The position numbers and the translations under genes were made by a program. A stretch of DNA of 64,000 nucleotides from the NCBI RefSeq assembly GCF_007741535.1, contig NZ_CP036525.1:6324001-6388000 (forward strand). Reading direction: 5' to 3'. The notes under the pieces were generated by a model that did no database searches, was not told the origin of the DNA, and worked only from the letters and a program-made list of their open reading frames with translations. This document shows, one piece after another, positions 7,866 through 15,971 of this stretch. The first letter of the stretch is position 1, and every line of letters begins with the position of its first letter. Source of the DNA: Rubripirellula lacrimiformis. GTDB taxonomy: Bacteria > Planctomycetota > Planctomycetia > Pirellulales > Pirellulaceae.

Positions 7866-9362
7866 TCAGCAGCCGGGGGTCGATTGCGGCCGAAGTCGCA
7901 ATGTCAGGTAAGCCATCCCTTCGTCACACCAAGCCCGCACCTGCACGCTGCCTGCACATGCGGTCATGACGCATGCCATCGCGATGTACGGTCCCGCCAA
8001 TAGCGTGGCCGGCAACAGCGACAGGATGAACGTCGTCAAATCCAACCGGTAACCAAACTTGGACATCGCAATCCACAACGCACCCAACACCACCGCATTG
8101 GCGACCAAGGTCGCGACAACCGCACCTTCCAGTCCCCACATCGGCAACAGCACAAAGTTCAACGCGACGTTCACCGCCAAGCCGGCTGCGATCGACACCG
8201 CGACCCATTTGCCCTTTTCGGCCACCCATAAATAGTCCTGGCCAATCGTCGCCAGCGACACCCAGATGCAGAACACGAACGTCATGGGCATCATCTGCAG
8301 CCCCTCGGCGTAGCGATTCTCTAGCACCACACGAAAGAACCATGGAGCCAACACGAGCGAACAGGCTGCACCGGCCGTGAACAGTGTTGATGTTGCAAAG
8401 AGGATTCGGCGTAAACTTTCGCGTACTTTGTCTTTGTTGCCGGCTTCCCAATCGGCTGTCAGATAAGGCATCAAAACGCCGCTGACCATCGTTGCCAAAC
8501 TGATCAGCAATACAGGGATGATACGGCCACTGTGGTACTGGCCAACGGCTGCTTGAGTCTGCAGATCGTCACCGGGCAACATGTGCAAAATCATGTACCG
8601 GTCGGACAGTGCGAACACGTTGGACAACAAATTCATCGCCCACAATGCAGCCGCATAGGGCATCAGCCGACGCCACATCGGCGACGGTTCGAATGGCTCT
8701 TCGCTGACCGGCAACCCGGCCCAACCGCGAACCAACGATGTCATTCCGGGAACCATCGCCAACAGGGTTGCGGCGACAAAGGCGTACACCAATCCGGTCA
8801 GTCCGCCCGCTAGGCTTAGCCAAGCCACACCCAAGATGGTGAACGCCACCGATTGGACAAATTGCATGATCGACGCGACCCGAACTTGGCGGAGCGCTGA
8901 AACCATTTGGTAAACGAAGTTGAACGCAACGATCGCCACCACGCCCACACCAACGCTGTAGACCAGCGACATCCCCTGCGGCTGAAGAAACACCAACCAA
9001 CCAAAGAAATCGGGGAACAACATGATGGCAATAAAGAACCCCGATCCCAGGATCACGGTAGCCGTCAACATCCGTCGAACCAGCGGTGAAAGATGGCCAC
9101 GAACGCGATAGTGTTCCACGTATCGAGGCAGCGACCCGGGAATCCCCAGCAGCATCACGGGAGTGATCATCGTGATGAAGTCATACGCCATCGACCATTG
9201 ACCGACGACGGCATCGTCCAGCAAACGGCAGAACCAAATGCCTCGGAAAAATCCTAACCCGCGCTGCACGATCGTCATGGCAAGCATGACCACCATCCCG
9301 ACAGCGAGCGAGTCGGCGACGAAGCTGGATTTTTGTTCAGACGAAGAATTCGAGTCGGTCAC
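7866..9362 (-). CDS. MOP-superfamily polysaccharide flippase (Wzx/MATE-like)
   Basis: This 498-residue membrane protein starts at GTG 9362. A polar N-terminus of about 18 residues precedes roughly 12-14 hydrophobic segments, beginning VGMVVMLAMTIVQRGLGFFRG, the usual first helix of oligosaccharide flippases. Conserved-looking features include GIPGSLPRYVEHY in the second loop and NLLSNVFALSDRYMILH in the middle. Such proteins flip lipid-linked glycans across the inner membrane for capsule or exopolysaccharide assembly. No glycosyltransferase cluster surrounds it, so the glycan is unknown. The length is normal for the family. Confidence 0.85.
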   Translation of the reverse strand: MTDSNSSSEQKSSFVADSLAVGMVVMLAMTIVQRGLGFFRGIWFCRLLDDAVVGQWSMAYDFITMITPVMLLGIPGSLPRYVEHYRVRGHLSPLVRRMLTATVILGSGFFIAIMLFPDFFGWLVFLQPQGMSLVYSVGVGVVAIVAFNFVYQMVSALRQVRVASIMQFVQSVAFTILGVAWLSLAGGLTGLVYAFVAATLLAMVPGMTSLVRGWAGLPVSEEPFEPSPMWRRLMPYAAALWAMNLLSNVFALSDRYMILHMLPGDDLQTQAAVGQYHSGRIIPVLLISLATMVSGVLMPYLTADWEAGNKDKVRESLRRILFATSTLFTAGAACSLVLAPWFFRVVLENRYAEGLQMMPMTFVFCIWVSLATIGQDYLWVAEKGKWVAVSIAAGLAVNVALNFVLLPMWGLEGAVVATLVANAVVLGALWIAMSKFGYRLDLTTFILSLLPATLLAGPYIAMACVMTACAGSVQVRAWCDEGMAYLTLRLRPQSTPGC

Positions 9363-9585
9363 AGATGTTCATCAAACGAGGGTGGCTTGATGAAATTTGG
9401 CACAGCAGACCGCTAGGGCGGACAACTTTTTGGCCCGCAGACCACAATTCGCTGCCGATTGACTCGAGCGCGACGGTTGTATCGGATGGTCCGGTGGGGA
9501 AACCCGACCACCCGATTTGCGGCATCGCCGGTGCGGACGCAGTCACACCTTGGGTGCGAATGACAGTCCTAGCGGGAGAGAACGA

Positions 9586-12123
9586 CTAGCCCTGGGAATG
9601 ATTGGGATTGCCGCCCGATCGTTTGCCGCTCTTCATCTTGCCCGGCTTGTGTTTGCCTGGCTTTGGCTTTCCGCCCTGATGACGGTTTCCAAAGCTACGA
9701 CCGGCTCCGCCGGTGTCGCGGCTGATCCGAAGCTGTTTGCCCATCACCCAGGTATTGGACAGAGTCTGGAAGATGTCGTTGGGCATGCCTTCGGGAAGAT
9801 CGACGGTGGTAAAGTCGTTCTGGATGCTGATCGGCCCGATGAACTCGCTTTCGATCCCTGCTTCGTTGGCGATCGCACCGACAAGGTTGCCAGGTTTGAC
9901 GCCATCGGTACGGCCGACTTCGACGCGGAAACGCTGCATGCCTGGACGGACGGGGCCAACGCGGCGTGGTGGACGATCGTCGCCGTAGGATTCACGGCTG
10001 CGGCTTTCGCGGCGATCACCACCACGGGCATCGTCAAAATCGCCACGCTTGGATCGTGGTTCTGCTTTCGGACGATCTTTGACCAAGAATGGACGCCCCG
10101 AATTGATTTGGTCGGCCAGTGCGGCGGCGACCTTTTCGATCGAGGTGCCGGTTTCTTCGACGTACTTGCCAATCAAGTCTTCGTAGAACGTCACGTCGCG
10201 ATCGGCCAACGTGCGAGTGATCTTGGTCTTGAACCGCTCGATTCGCTTGTTGTTGATGTCTTCGGTCGATGGCCAGTCACAGATCTGGATCTGTTGGTTG
10301 GTCAGACGTTCGATCGATCGAAGTTTGCCACGTTGGGCATTGGTCAAAAAGATGATCGCTTCGCCGCTACGTCCAGCACGTCCGGTTCGCCCGATCCGGT
10401 GAACGTAAGATTCGTTGTCGTGTGGCAGATCAAAGTTGATCACGTGACTGATTCGCGGCACGTCCAAACCACGTGCGGCAACGTCGGTGGCGACCACGAT
10501 GTCCAGCCGACCATTTTTTAGTTGGTCGACGGTACGTTCGCGTGCCTTTTGTGCCATGTCGCCGTTCAAGGCCGCGGCGTTGTAGCCCATTTGCACAAGC
10601 TTTTCAGCGACGACGGTGGTCGATTCCTTCGTCTTTGCGAACACGATCACGCCGTCGACTTCTTCGACTTCTAGCAGACGACGAAGCAGTTCAATCTTTT
10701 CACGCGGCGTCGCATAGATCGCTCGCTGATTGATCGAATCGGCCGTCATCGTCTTGGAACTGATGGTGACCGTATGGGGATCGGTCAGGTGCTGATCGGC
10801 GATCCGGCGAATCGGGTTAGGCATCGTTGCCGAGAACAAGGCGACCTGTTTCTCTGCGGGGCATTGCTGCAAGACGAATTCGACGTCTTCCAGGAATCCC
10901 ATGTTCAGCATTTCGTCGGCTTCGTCCAGCACCAAGCATCGCAGGTGTTCCAGCGATAGCGATCCGCGACGCACATGGTCAATCACTCGGCCGGGTGTTC
11001 CGACAACGACAGAAACACCACGTCGCAATTGACGAAGTTGTGGTTCGTAATCCTGACCACCATAGATCGCGGCGATCGAGAATCCCTTGAGGTTGCCAGC
11101 GTAGGTTTCAAACGACTTGGCAACCTGGACAGCCAGTTCGCGGGTCGGGGCCAGCACCAAAACTTGCGGCGATGGCGAGCGGGCCTTCAATCGAGCCAGG
11201 ATTGGCAGTGCGAAAGCGGCTGTTTTGCCAGACCCGGTTTGGGACTGCGCAACCACGTCGCGTCCGGCCAACATCGGCGGGATGATCGCCGCTTGGATGT
11301 CCGATGGAGTGACATAGCCTGATCGCACGATCGCTTCTTGGACGGCCGCTGGCAGGTCCATGCCCGCGAATGTGTTTTCCGTCGCGATCGCTTCGTCGGC
11401 GGTCTCGTCCCCGGAAGTCGCATTGGCTTCGGCGTCAGCGTCGTCGGTGGCGTTCCCTTCGCCATCGATCGCAGCAGCCAGTTCGGCAGCACGCTGTTTC
11501 TTCTTTTTCTTCTTCTTGGGTTTGTCGTCCGCGGTCAACTCGGCCAACATTTGATCGACAGTCTTCAATTCCGCGGCATCCGCTTGGACTTCCGCTTGGA
11601 TCGAAACCGAAACATCTTCGCTCTGCGACGACGGGGTTGCCGGAGTTTCAGTGGCCTGAACTTCCGCAACCGGAGTCGCAGCAGCGGGCGTCTGAGCGAC
11701 TTGAACCTCAGCGACTTGAACCTCAGCGACAGCCGGTTGTCCCGCGTCGACAGGTGCCTCGGTCGCAACAGGTGCTGGAGCGACAGGTGCTGGAGCGACA
11801 ACAGGTGCTTCGGTCGCAACTGGCGCTACTGCGACAGGTGCTTGAGCAACCGGTGTTTCGGCAACTGGTGTTTCGGCAACTGGTGCTTCGGCAACTGGTG
11901 CTTCGGCAACTGGTGCTTCGGCGACTGGTGTTTCGGCGACTGGTGCAACTGCAACCGGTGCTGCAGGAACAGATTGCTCGACGGTTTCAGCGATCGCTGA
12001 AGTCGCCACTACCGGATTCCTAGGACGCGAGACTTCCGAGTCAGCGGCAGGACGAAGAACGACGCGACGCCCGTTGCGGGGGAAGTGGGCGGGAATCTCG
12101 GAGGTAGGCGACGAAGAGGACAT
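9586..12123 (-). CDS. DEAD-box RNA helicase with DbpA-type RNA-binding C-terminus and VAEAP repeats
   Basis: Start ATG 12123 (845 residues) is preferred over the in-frame GTG 12231. The N-terminus (about 200 residues) is a low-complexity run of VAEAP/VAETP/VATEAP pentapeptides, encoded by near-exact 15-bp repeats at about 11850-11945, followed by a lysine cluster (KPKKKKKKKQ). The helicase core follows: Q motif (TPSDIQ), Walker A AQSQTGSGKT, DEAD box VLDEADEM, SAT in LFSATMP and motif VI HRIGRTGRAGRSG. The C-terminal region (RVEVGRTDGVKPGNLVGAI) is the DbpA RNA-binding domain, ending in a Gly/Lys-rich tail. By family it should unwind rRNA or mRNA structure, as in ribosome assembly or cold adaptation (CsdA-like). 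The repeat N-terminus is unusual and may mediate condensation or partner binding. Confidence 0.9.
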   Translation of the reverse strand: MSSSSPTSEIPAHFPRNGRRVVLRPAADSEVSRPRNPVVATSAIAETVEQSVPAAPVAVAPVAETPVAEAPVAEAPVAEAPVAETPVAETPVAQAPVAVAPVATEAPVVAPAPVAPAPVATEAPVDAGQPAVAEVQVAEVQVAQTPAAATPVAEVQATETPATPSSQSEDVSVSIQAEVQADAAELKTVDQMLAELTADDKPKKKKKKKQRAAELAAAIDGEGNATDDADAEANATSGDETADEAIATENTFAGMDLPAAVQEAIVRSGYVTPSDIQAAIIPPMLAGRDVVAQSQTGSGKTAAFALPILARLKARSPSPQVLVLAPTRELAVQVAKSFETYAGNLKGFSIAAIYGGQDYEPQLRQLRRGVSVVVGTPGRVIDHVRRGSLSLEHLRCLVLDEADEMLNMGFLEDVEFVLQQCPAEKQVALFSATMPNPIRRIADQHLTDPHTVTISSKTMTADSINQRAIYATPREKIELLRRLLEVEEVDGVIVFAKTKESTTVVAEKLVQMGYNAAALNGDMAQKARERTVDQLKNGRLDIVVATDVAARGLDVPRISHVINFDLPHDNESYVHRIGRTGRAGRSGEAIIFLTNAQRGKLRSIERLTNQQIQICDWPSTEDINNKRIERFKTKITRTLADRDVTFYEDLIGKYVEETGTSIEKVAAALADQINSGRPFLVKDRPKAEPRSKRGDFDDARGGDRRESRSRESYGDDRPPRRVGPVRPGMQRFRVEVGRTDGVKPGNLVGAIANEAGIESEFIGPISIQNDFTTVDLPEGMPNDIFQTLSNTWVMGKQLRISRDTGGAGRSFGNRHQGGKPKPGKHKPGKMKSGKRSGGNPNHSQG

Positions 12124-12353
12124 GCAGTGCTTTGACCGGGGTGGGAAAAAATCCGCTGGGGTATCGAGGTGATCGACACAGAAGAGACGCGAGCGGCTGC
12201 CTAGAAAATAAGTGCTAGACGGGGTTTTCACAACTCAAACACAGCATTTCGAGGCAATCGACCGCTCGCCCAGCCCCCATTATGACGGTCAAGCAAAGCC
12301 CAGCGACCAGACACGGTGACCCCACGCCCCCTTAGTCGGAATCCCGCCGAAAA

Positions 12354-13655
12354 TTGACGCGCCCATTTGATCGGGCAAGGCGGCCTATCGTATGCGGTAT
12401 AATCCGGCAACCCGCCGACTCGGTTCCGCGCGGCGACCACTTCCGTTTCGCATGGCAAACCGGAGAAACTCAAATCGACGGTTCAACGAACGATCGCCAA
12501 GACTCGACGCTTTCGCCTCTGCCGGACAGGCCGCGAACACCTCCGCGGCCGTTCGTCATCGCCATGATCGGTGCCTTGATCGCAGCTGGCATGGTCCACT
12601 GGAACGCCAGTTCCCACCGCACACGGGGGGCCATCGCCCCACCGGCGACGCCCGTGGAACCCATCGTCGAAGCCCCGAAAATTTCGGCCGAAGAAGTCGC
12701 CAGCATTCGCCGGGCCCAGTTCTATGACCAGCAGGTCGAACCTCAGATCGCGGCAACCGATCAACTGAATCGCCAGGCAGCGGACCGATGCGTGCAGCGA
12801 ATCGAACGTTTGGTCGAAGGCTATCACCGCGGGGTATCGCCCTTTGTGGACGATTTGACCAGCATCTCAACTCGCCTGGGGATCGTCGGACGCATGCCCG
12901 CAGCTTGGTGGAACGAAGACGACCGTGTCCATCAATACATCAGCCAGAAATTTGAAAAGCATCTGTTTTCGCAAACCACGTTGACGGACGACATCGTCGG
13001 CGTGCTGCAGCAATTTCGCGACGAAGTGGATGCGAACCAAAAACGATTGCTGGTCGATATCCAAGCGTCGCTGACGACCGCCGACCTGCCGGATGTGAAT
13101 CTGGATTCCTATCAACCGTTCTTCGAAAAAGTCGCTCGCGACCTACAGGACTATTCCACTCGGCAGGGGACCAGCAGTGTGGCCAACGGGCTGACCGCGA
13201 TTCTGGTCAGCGAGGCTGGCAGTTACGTTGCGATATCGCTGATCGGTGGGCTGTTGGGGCGGATGGCGGCAACCGGTGCCGCAACCGCCGCGGTGGGCGC
13301 TGGTGCGGCGGCCACCGGTGGGGCTGCCGGTGCCGGTGGTGGCAGTGCCGTGGGTCCGGCGGGAACCGTGATCGGCGCCGTCATCGGTCTAGGTGTTGGA
13401 CTGGCCATCGATTGGTACATGACCGACCAGTTCCAAGTGCAGTTGACGCGGCAGATGCGTGGATACATCGACTCGCTCTCCGGCACACTGCTGTACGGGA
13501 CGCCTGTCGCGTCGATCGATGGACAACCGATGTTGGGCACCGCGTCCCAAGATGGTGGCATGGTGGCCGCGCTGCCGATCGTCTGTGACGACCTGCGTTC
13601 GGCCTATCGCGAGCGATTCTATCAGCAAATAGTTCAAACCGAGGTTTCTGAATGA
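12354..13655 (+). CDS. membrane-anchored protein with Gly/Ala-rich hydrophobic region, unknown
   Basis: The frame is open from TTG 12354 (433 residues); the true start is uncertain and may be any codon up to ATG 12564. Visible order: an N-terminal membrane anchor (FVIAMIGALIAAGMVHW), a helical, probably periplasmic domain (EEVASIRRAQFYDQQVEPQ through LTTADLPDV), then a long Gly/Ala-rich hydrophobic stretch (TAAVGAGAAATGGAAGAGGG then GTVIGAVIGLGVGLAIDWY), reminiscent of glycine-zipper membrane-inserting segments. The stop overlaps the start of the next gene by four bases (ATGA). I do not recognise the family. The pair may form one membrane complex. Nothing visible suggests an enzyme. Confidence 0.7.
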   Translation: MTRPFDRARRPIVCGIIRQPADSVPRGDHFRFAWQTGETQIDGSTNDRQDSTLSPLPDRPRTPPRPFVIAMIGALIAAGMVHWNASSHRTRGAIAPPATPVEPIVEAPKISAEEVASIRRAQFYDQQVEPQIAATDQLNRQAADRCVQRIERLVEGYHRGVSPFVDDLTSISTRLGIVGRMPAAWWNEDDRVHQYISQKFEKHLFSQTTLTDDIVGVLQQFRDEVDANQKRLLVDIQASLTTADLPDVNLDSYQPFFEKVARDLQDYSTRQGTSSVANGLTAILVSEAGSYVAISLIGGLLGRMAATGAATAAVGAGAAATGGAAGAGGGSAVGPAGTVIGAVIGLGVGLAIDWYMTDQFQVQLTRQMRGYIDSLSGTLLYGTPVASIDGQPMLGTASQDGGMVAALPIVCDDLRSAYRERFYQQIVQTEVSE

Positions 13656-14689
13656 ACACTGTCCCCAGCCTGCTCCGGTGCAATCCAAAGCATTTCCTGC
13701 GGACCACTGCGATGGCGGCCGCGATGATCGGTGCCACTGCCATCGGCCCCGCCGCTGCGCTGGCTTCCCCGTTGCCTGCAGCCGCTTTCCCAGTGCCCGC
13801 GCTGGTGTACCCGGTACCGGCGTTGGCTTCGTCCGTCGCCAAAGCGATCATGAAGTACTTTGGAAAAGAAGGGGCAGGCGAAGCCAGCGAATACCTGACT
13901 CGCCAGGGCGGCAAGGAACTGATGGAACGAGTCGCCGCCAATGCAGCGCGTGACGGCGGCGATCAAGCGGTTCAGAAAGTCGCCGCGTTGGCGGGGAAGT
14001 ATGGACCAGACGCGTTGGCGGCGCTGGACAATGCCCCTTCGGTGGGACCGATCCTGAAAGCTCTGGATGATTTGCCAGCTGATCAAGTGGGCGCTGCGAT
14101 CGCCAAACTTTCCGCCGGCGCAACCGGACGCGAACTGGCCGACGCCACAATTCAATTCGGTTCCAAGGCGCTGACCAGCGAACTGAAACATCCCGGCGTC
14201 GGCTTGGTGATGGTCCGCAGCCTAGGGGATGACGGAGCCGAACTTGCTTCGCGGATGAATTCGGACCAAGCGATTGCGGTCGCGCGGCATGCCGAGGATC
14301 TGGCAAAGCTGCCGCCGACTCAACGCGATGGCGTGCTGGCCGTGATGCGGCAGGACACCACTCGGATGGTCCAGTTTCTAGGTCGTTTTGCGGAGGCAAA
14401 CCCCGGCAAAAGTTTGTTCACCGTCGCGACCACCACGGTCATCTTGGCCCAGCCCGATCGGATCCTAGGCGGAGACGAAATCATCTTCGACGCCGATGGA
14501 AACCCGATCGTGGTCAGCAAATCAGGACTGGCCGGCCGAACCTTGGCGGCCGGAGGCAGCGCCGTGGCCCATGTCTCCGAGTCCTATATCCGCCCGCTCT
14601 ACCTGACGGCGCTGGCATTCTTCACAACGTTCGCAGTCCTGTGGGCGGGACTGAAACTGTGGCAGATCCATCGCACGGTCCCCAAATAG
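13652..14689 (+). CDS. exported protein with C-terminal membrane anchor, coupled to the preceding gene
   Basis: This 345-residue product begins with a signal peptide (AMAAAMIGATAIGPAAALA) and ends with one transmembrane helix (LYLTALAFFTTFAVLWAGL) plus a short basic tail (KLWQIHRTVPK), so most of it is probably outside the cytoplasm, with the C-terminus inside. The interior is Ala-rich and helical (GKEGAGEASEYLTRQGGKEL and similar), without catalytic motifs that I recognise. The ATG at 13652 overlaps the stop of the upstream gene, so stoichiometric co-translation is likely. I read the two genes as one undescribed module. Confidence 0.75.
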   Translation: MNTVPSLLRCNPKHFLRTTAMAAAMIGATAIGPAAALASPLPAAAFPVPALVYPVPALASSVAKAIMKYFGKEGAGEASEYLTRQGGKELMERVAANAARDGGDQAVQKVAALAGKYGPDALAALDNAPSVGPILKALDDLPADQVGAAIAKLSAGATGRELADATIQFGSKALTSELKHPGVGLVMVRSLGDDGAELASRMNSDQAIAVARHAEDLAKLPPTQRDGVLAVMRQDTTRMVQFLGRFAEANPGKSLFTVATTTVILAQPDRILGGDEIIFDADGNPIVVSKSGLAGRTLAAGGSAVAHVSESYIRPLYLTALAFFTTFAVLWAGLKLWQIHRTVPK

Positions 14690-14778
14690 CCGGCTGATCT
14701 GGTGACCTTCTCCCGGGCGATCGCGGCCTACGGATTCCGTCATCCGGTTAGCCGCGAGCCTCGGATGCGTCCCCCAAC

Positions 14779-14872
14779 AACCGGGGCTATCGCCCGGCGG
14801 CTCAAAGGCCTGACGACAAGCACCCAAACTCCAACCTCCAGTCGATTGAGCCGCTGGGCGATAGCCCCGGTT
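14779..14872. repeat. 26-bp inverted repeat, REP-like palindrome
   Basis: Bases 14779-14804 and 14847-14872 are reverse complements at 25 of 26 positions, around a 42-base centre. The outer sequence is AACCGGGGCTATCGCCC. The element lies 90 bp after the stop of the preceding gene and could stop transcription, but it lacks a T-run. It is probably a dispersed palindrome of REP type. Confidence 0.7.
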
Positions 14873-14914
14873 TTCAACGAAGATAGGTCAAGGGGGCAAC
14901 TTCGGCGCCCGGCA

Positions 14915-15052
14915 CTAAGGCGTTTGAGTCCCATCTTGATTGCGGTCATTTGCACGCACCGATGATCGCTGTCCGCTCGCCAATCTCGTGTCCGCGTCGC
15001 GTCGCTTCAGGATGCTCTGCTTGGGCGAATGCCGTCGTCGTTTCTTGCTCAT
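14915..15052 (-). pseudogene. IS3-type transposase OrfA remnant (N-terminal fragment)
   Basis: From ATG 15052 the minus strand encodes MSKKRRRHSPKQ, then LKRRDADTRLASGQ, which resembles the start of IS3-family OrfA proteins (pattern SKKRRRHSPEQ... LRDADAMLASGK). After about 30 residues the similarity stops and the frame ends at 14915. No OrfB, DDE motif or clear terminal inverted repeats are visible, so this is at most a decayed fragment. The identification rests on one short stretch. Confidence 0.35.
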
Positions 15053-15266
15053 GGAAACTCTCCGTGCCCTCCACTTTGAAAAAATCAAAGTTGTCTTACT
15101 CATGCTGGCACAGAGGGCAATCGATAACAGGTGCGCCAAAGAATTGTCGCTAACGAAAATCCATCACACAGAGTGCCGAAAGACCGGCCTCGGCCGCTGG
15201 CCAGATCTTCAGCAAGGATCCGGTCGCGTTCGCGGATCGGTGCTTTGGAATTCCGCGGGCCTAGAA

Positions 15267-15310
15267 GATCGTGGCGTCCATGGATCGTGGCGTCCATGGA
15301 TCGTGGCGTG
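15267..15310. repeat. 16-bp tandem repeat, 2.75 copies
   Basis: The unit GATCGTGGCGTCCATG occurs at 15267-15282 and 15283-15298, and 12 bases of it start again at 15299. It is a simple tandem duplication in a non-coding spacer. Confidence 0.8.
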
Positions 15311-15484
15311 AGCATTGCAGGAAGAGTGCTTCCGTTGCCTGGACCATGACTTCGTGAAGATGGGCCAGAGAGCACCTTTCAGCCACCAACCGAGAAAGAT
15401 CCCGTTTGGCTCGTGACGAAAGCGTGCTCGGCAAACGCTCGCCGGACGCGGCCTGGGGCCGCAAATCACGGTAATTTGAAGAAG

Positions 15485-15559
15485 GGTGGAAGACGGGGCT
15501 CGAACCCGCGACCTTCGGTACCACAAACCGACGCTCTAACCAACTGAGCTACATCCACC
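15485..15559 (-). tRNA. tRNA-His (GTG)
   Basis: The minus strand folds as a tRNA: D-arm AGCTCAGTTGGTTAGAGC, anticodon stem TCGGT/ACCGA with loop TTGTGGT giving anticodon GTG (15522-15524), and T-arm GCGGG-TTCGAGC-CCCGT. The 5' base is an extra G pairing with discriminator C73, the identity feature of histidine tRNA. CCA is not encoded. In my alignment the acceptor stem has one T-T mismatch (positions 6 and 67). Confidence 0.95.
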
Positions 15560-15971
15560 GTCAGAAACCCCGGATCCGTGCGATTTTGCCCTCCGTCCAA
15601 AGGACAGGGGGCCGCCGGCTCCGCGATTGAATTCGAAATTTAACGCCGTCGGCTCGTCCGGTCAACGGCTCGAATCATCGACATTGTTAAAAGTGGGACA
15701 CGGGCTGGCGAAATGGGTTCACATTGTGCCGATCACGCCAGCGGGCCGGCGTTTGGGCAGCCAATGCATGGATCCGCTTCGACGCATCTCCGCCACCAAG
15801 CCACCAAGCCACCAAGCCACCAAGCCACCAAGCCACCAATCGCGAAATGCGATCCGCGGCCCCGCTATCCCGCGTATCCCCGAAAAACATCTGTAAAAAC
15901 ATCGTCCGGGGCGAAACAGGCCCCGATCCGGCTTGGGACTACCTTGCCGGGGGGGCGTTCAAAGGCGACCG
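15560..15971. other. gene-free spacer between tRNA-His and rpoD
   Basis: These 412 bp carry no convincing gene. The only structure I see is a run of eight-base repeats at 15792-15839. The rpoD stop lies at the right edge. Confidence 0.6.
15792..15839. repeat. 8-bp tandem repeat, 6 copies
   Basis: GCCACCAA is repeated six times without interruption. The unit length is not a multiple of three and no gene covers it. It is a candidate variable-number locus. Confidence 0.85.

Larger units (their letters stand above)
14690..15484. other. gene-free repeat-rich spacer
   Basis: This stretch of about 795 bp holds no gene I can support. It contains a GCGGC/GCCGC hairpin at 14723-14755, the 26-bp inverted repeat at 14779-14872, a transposase-like remnant (about 14915-15052) and a short tandem repeat (15267-15310). 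The rest shows no structure that I can identify. It looks like a landing zone for small elements. Confidence 0.6.

Noticed and set aside
9517-10521. Long plus-strand frame of 334 codons
   Set aside because: It is antisense to the helicase core, whose motifs are unmistakable; the frame has no family features.
11338-12000. Plus-strand frame rich in Arg, Asn, Cys and Gly
   Set aside because: It is the antisense translation of the helicase VAEAP repeats.
15792-15839. CRISPR-like repeat
   Set aside because: Units are 8 bp and contiguous, with no spacers and no cas genes.
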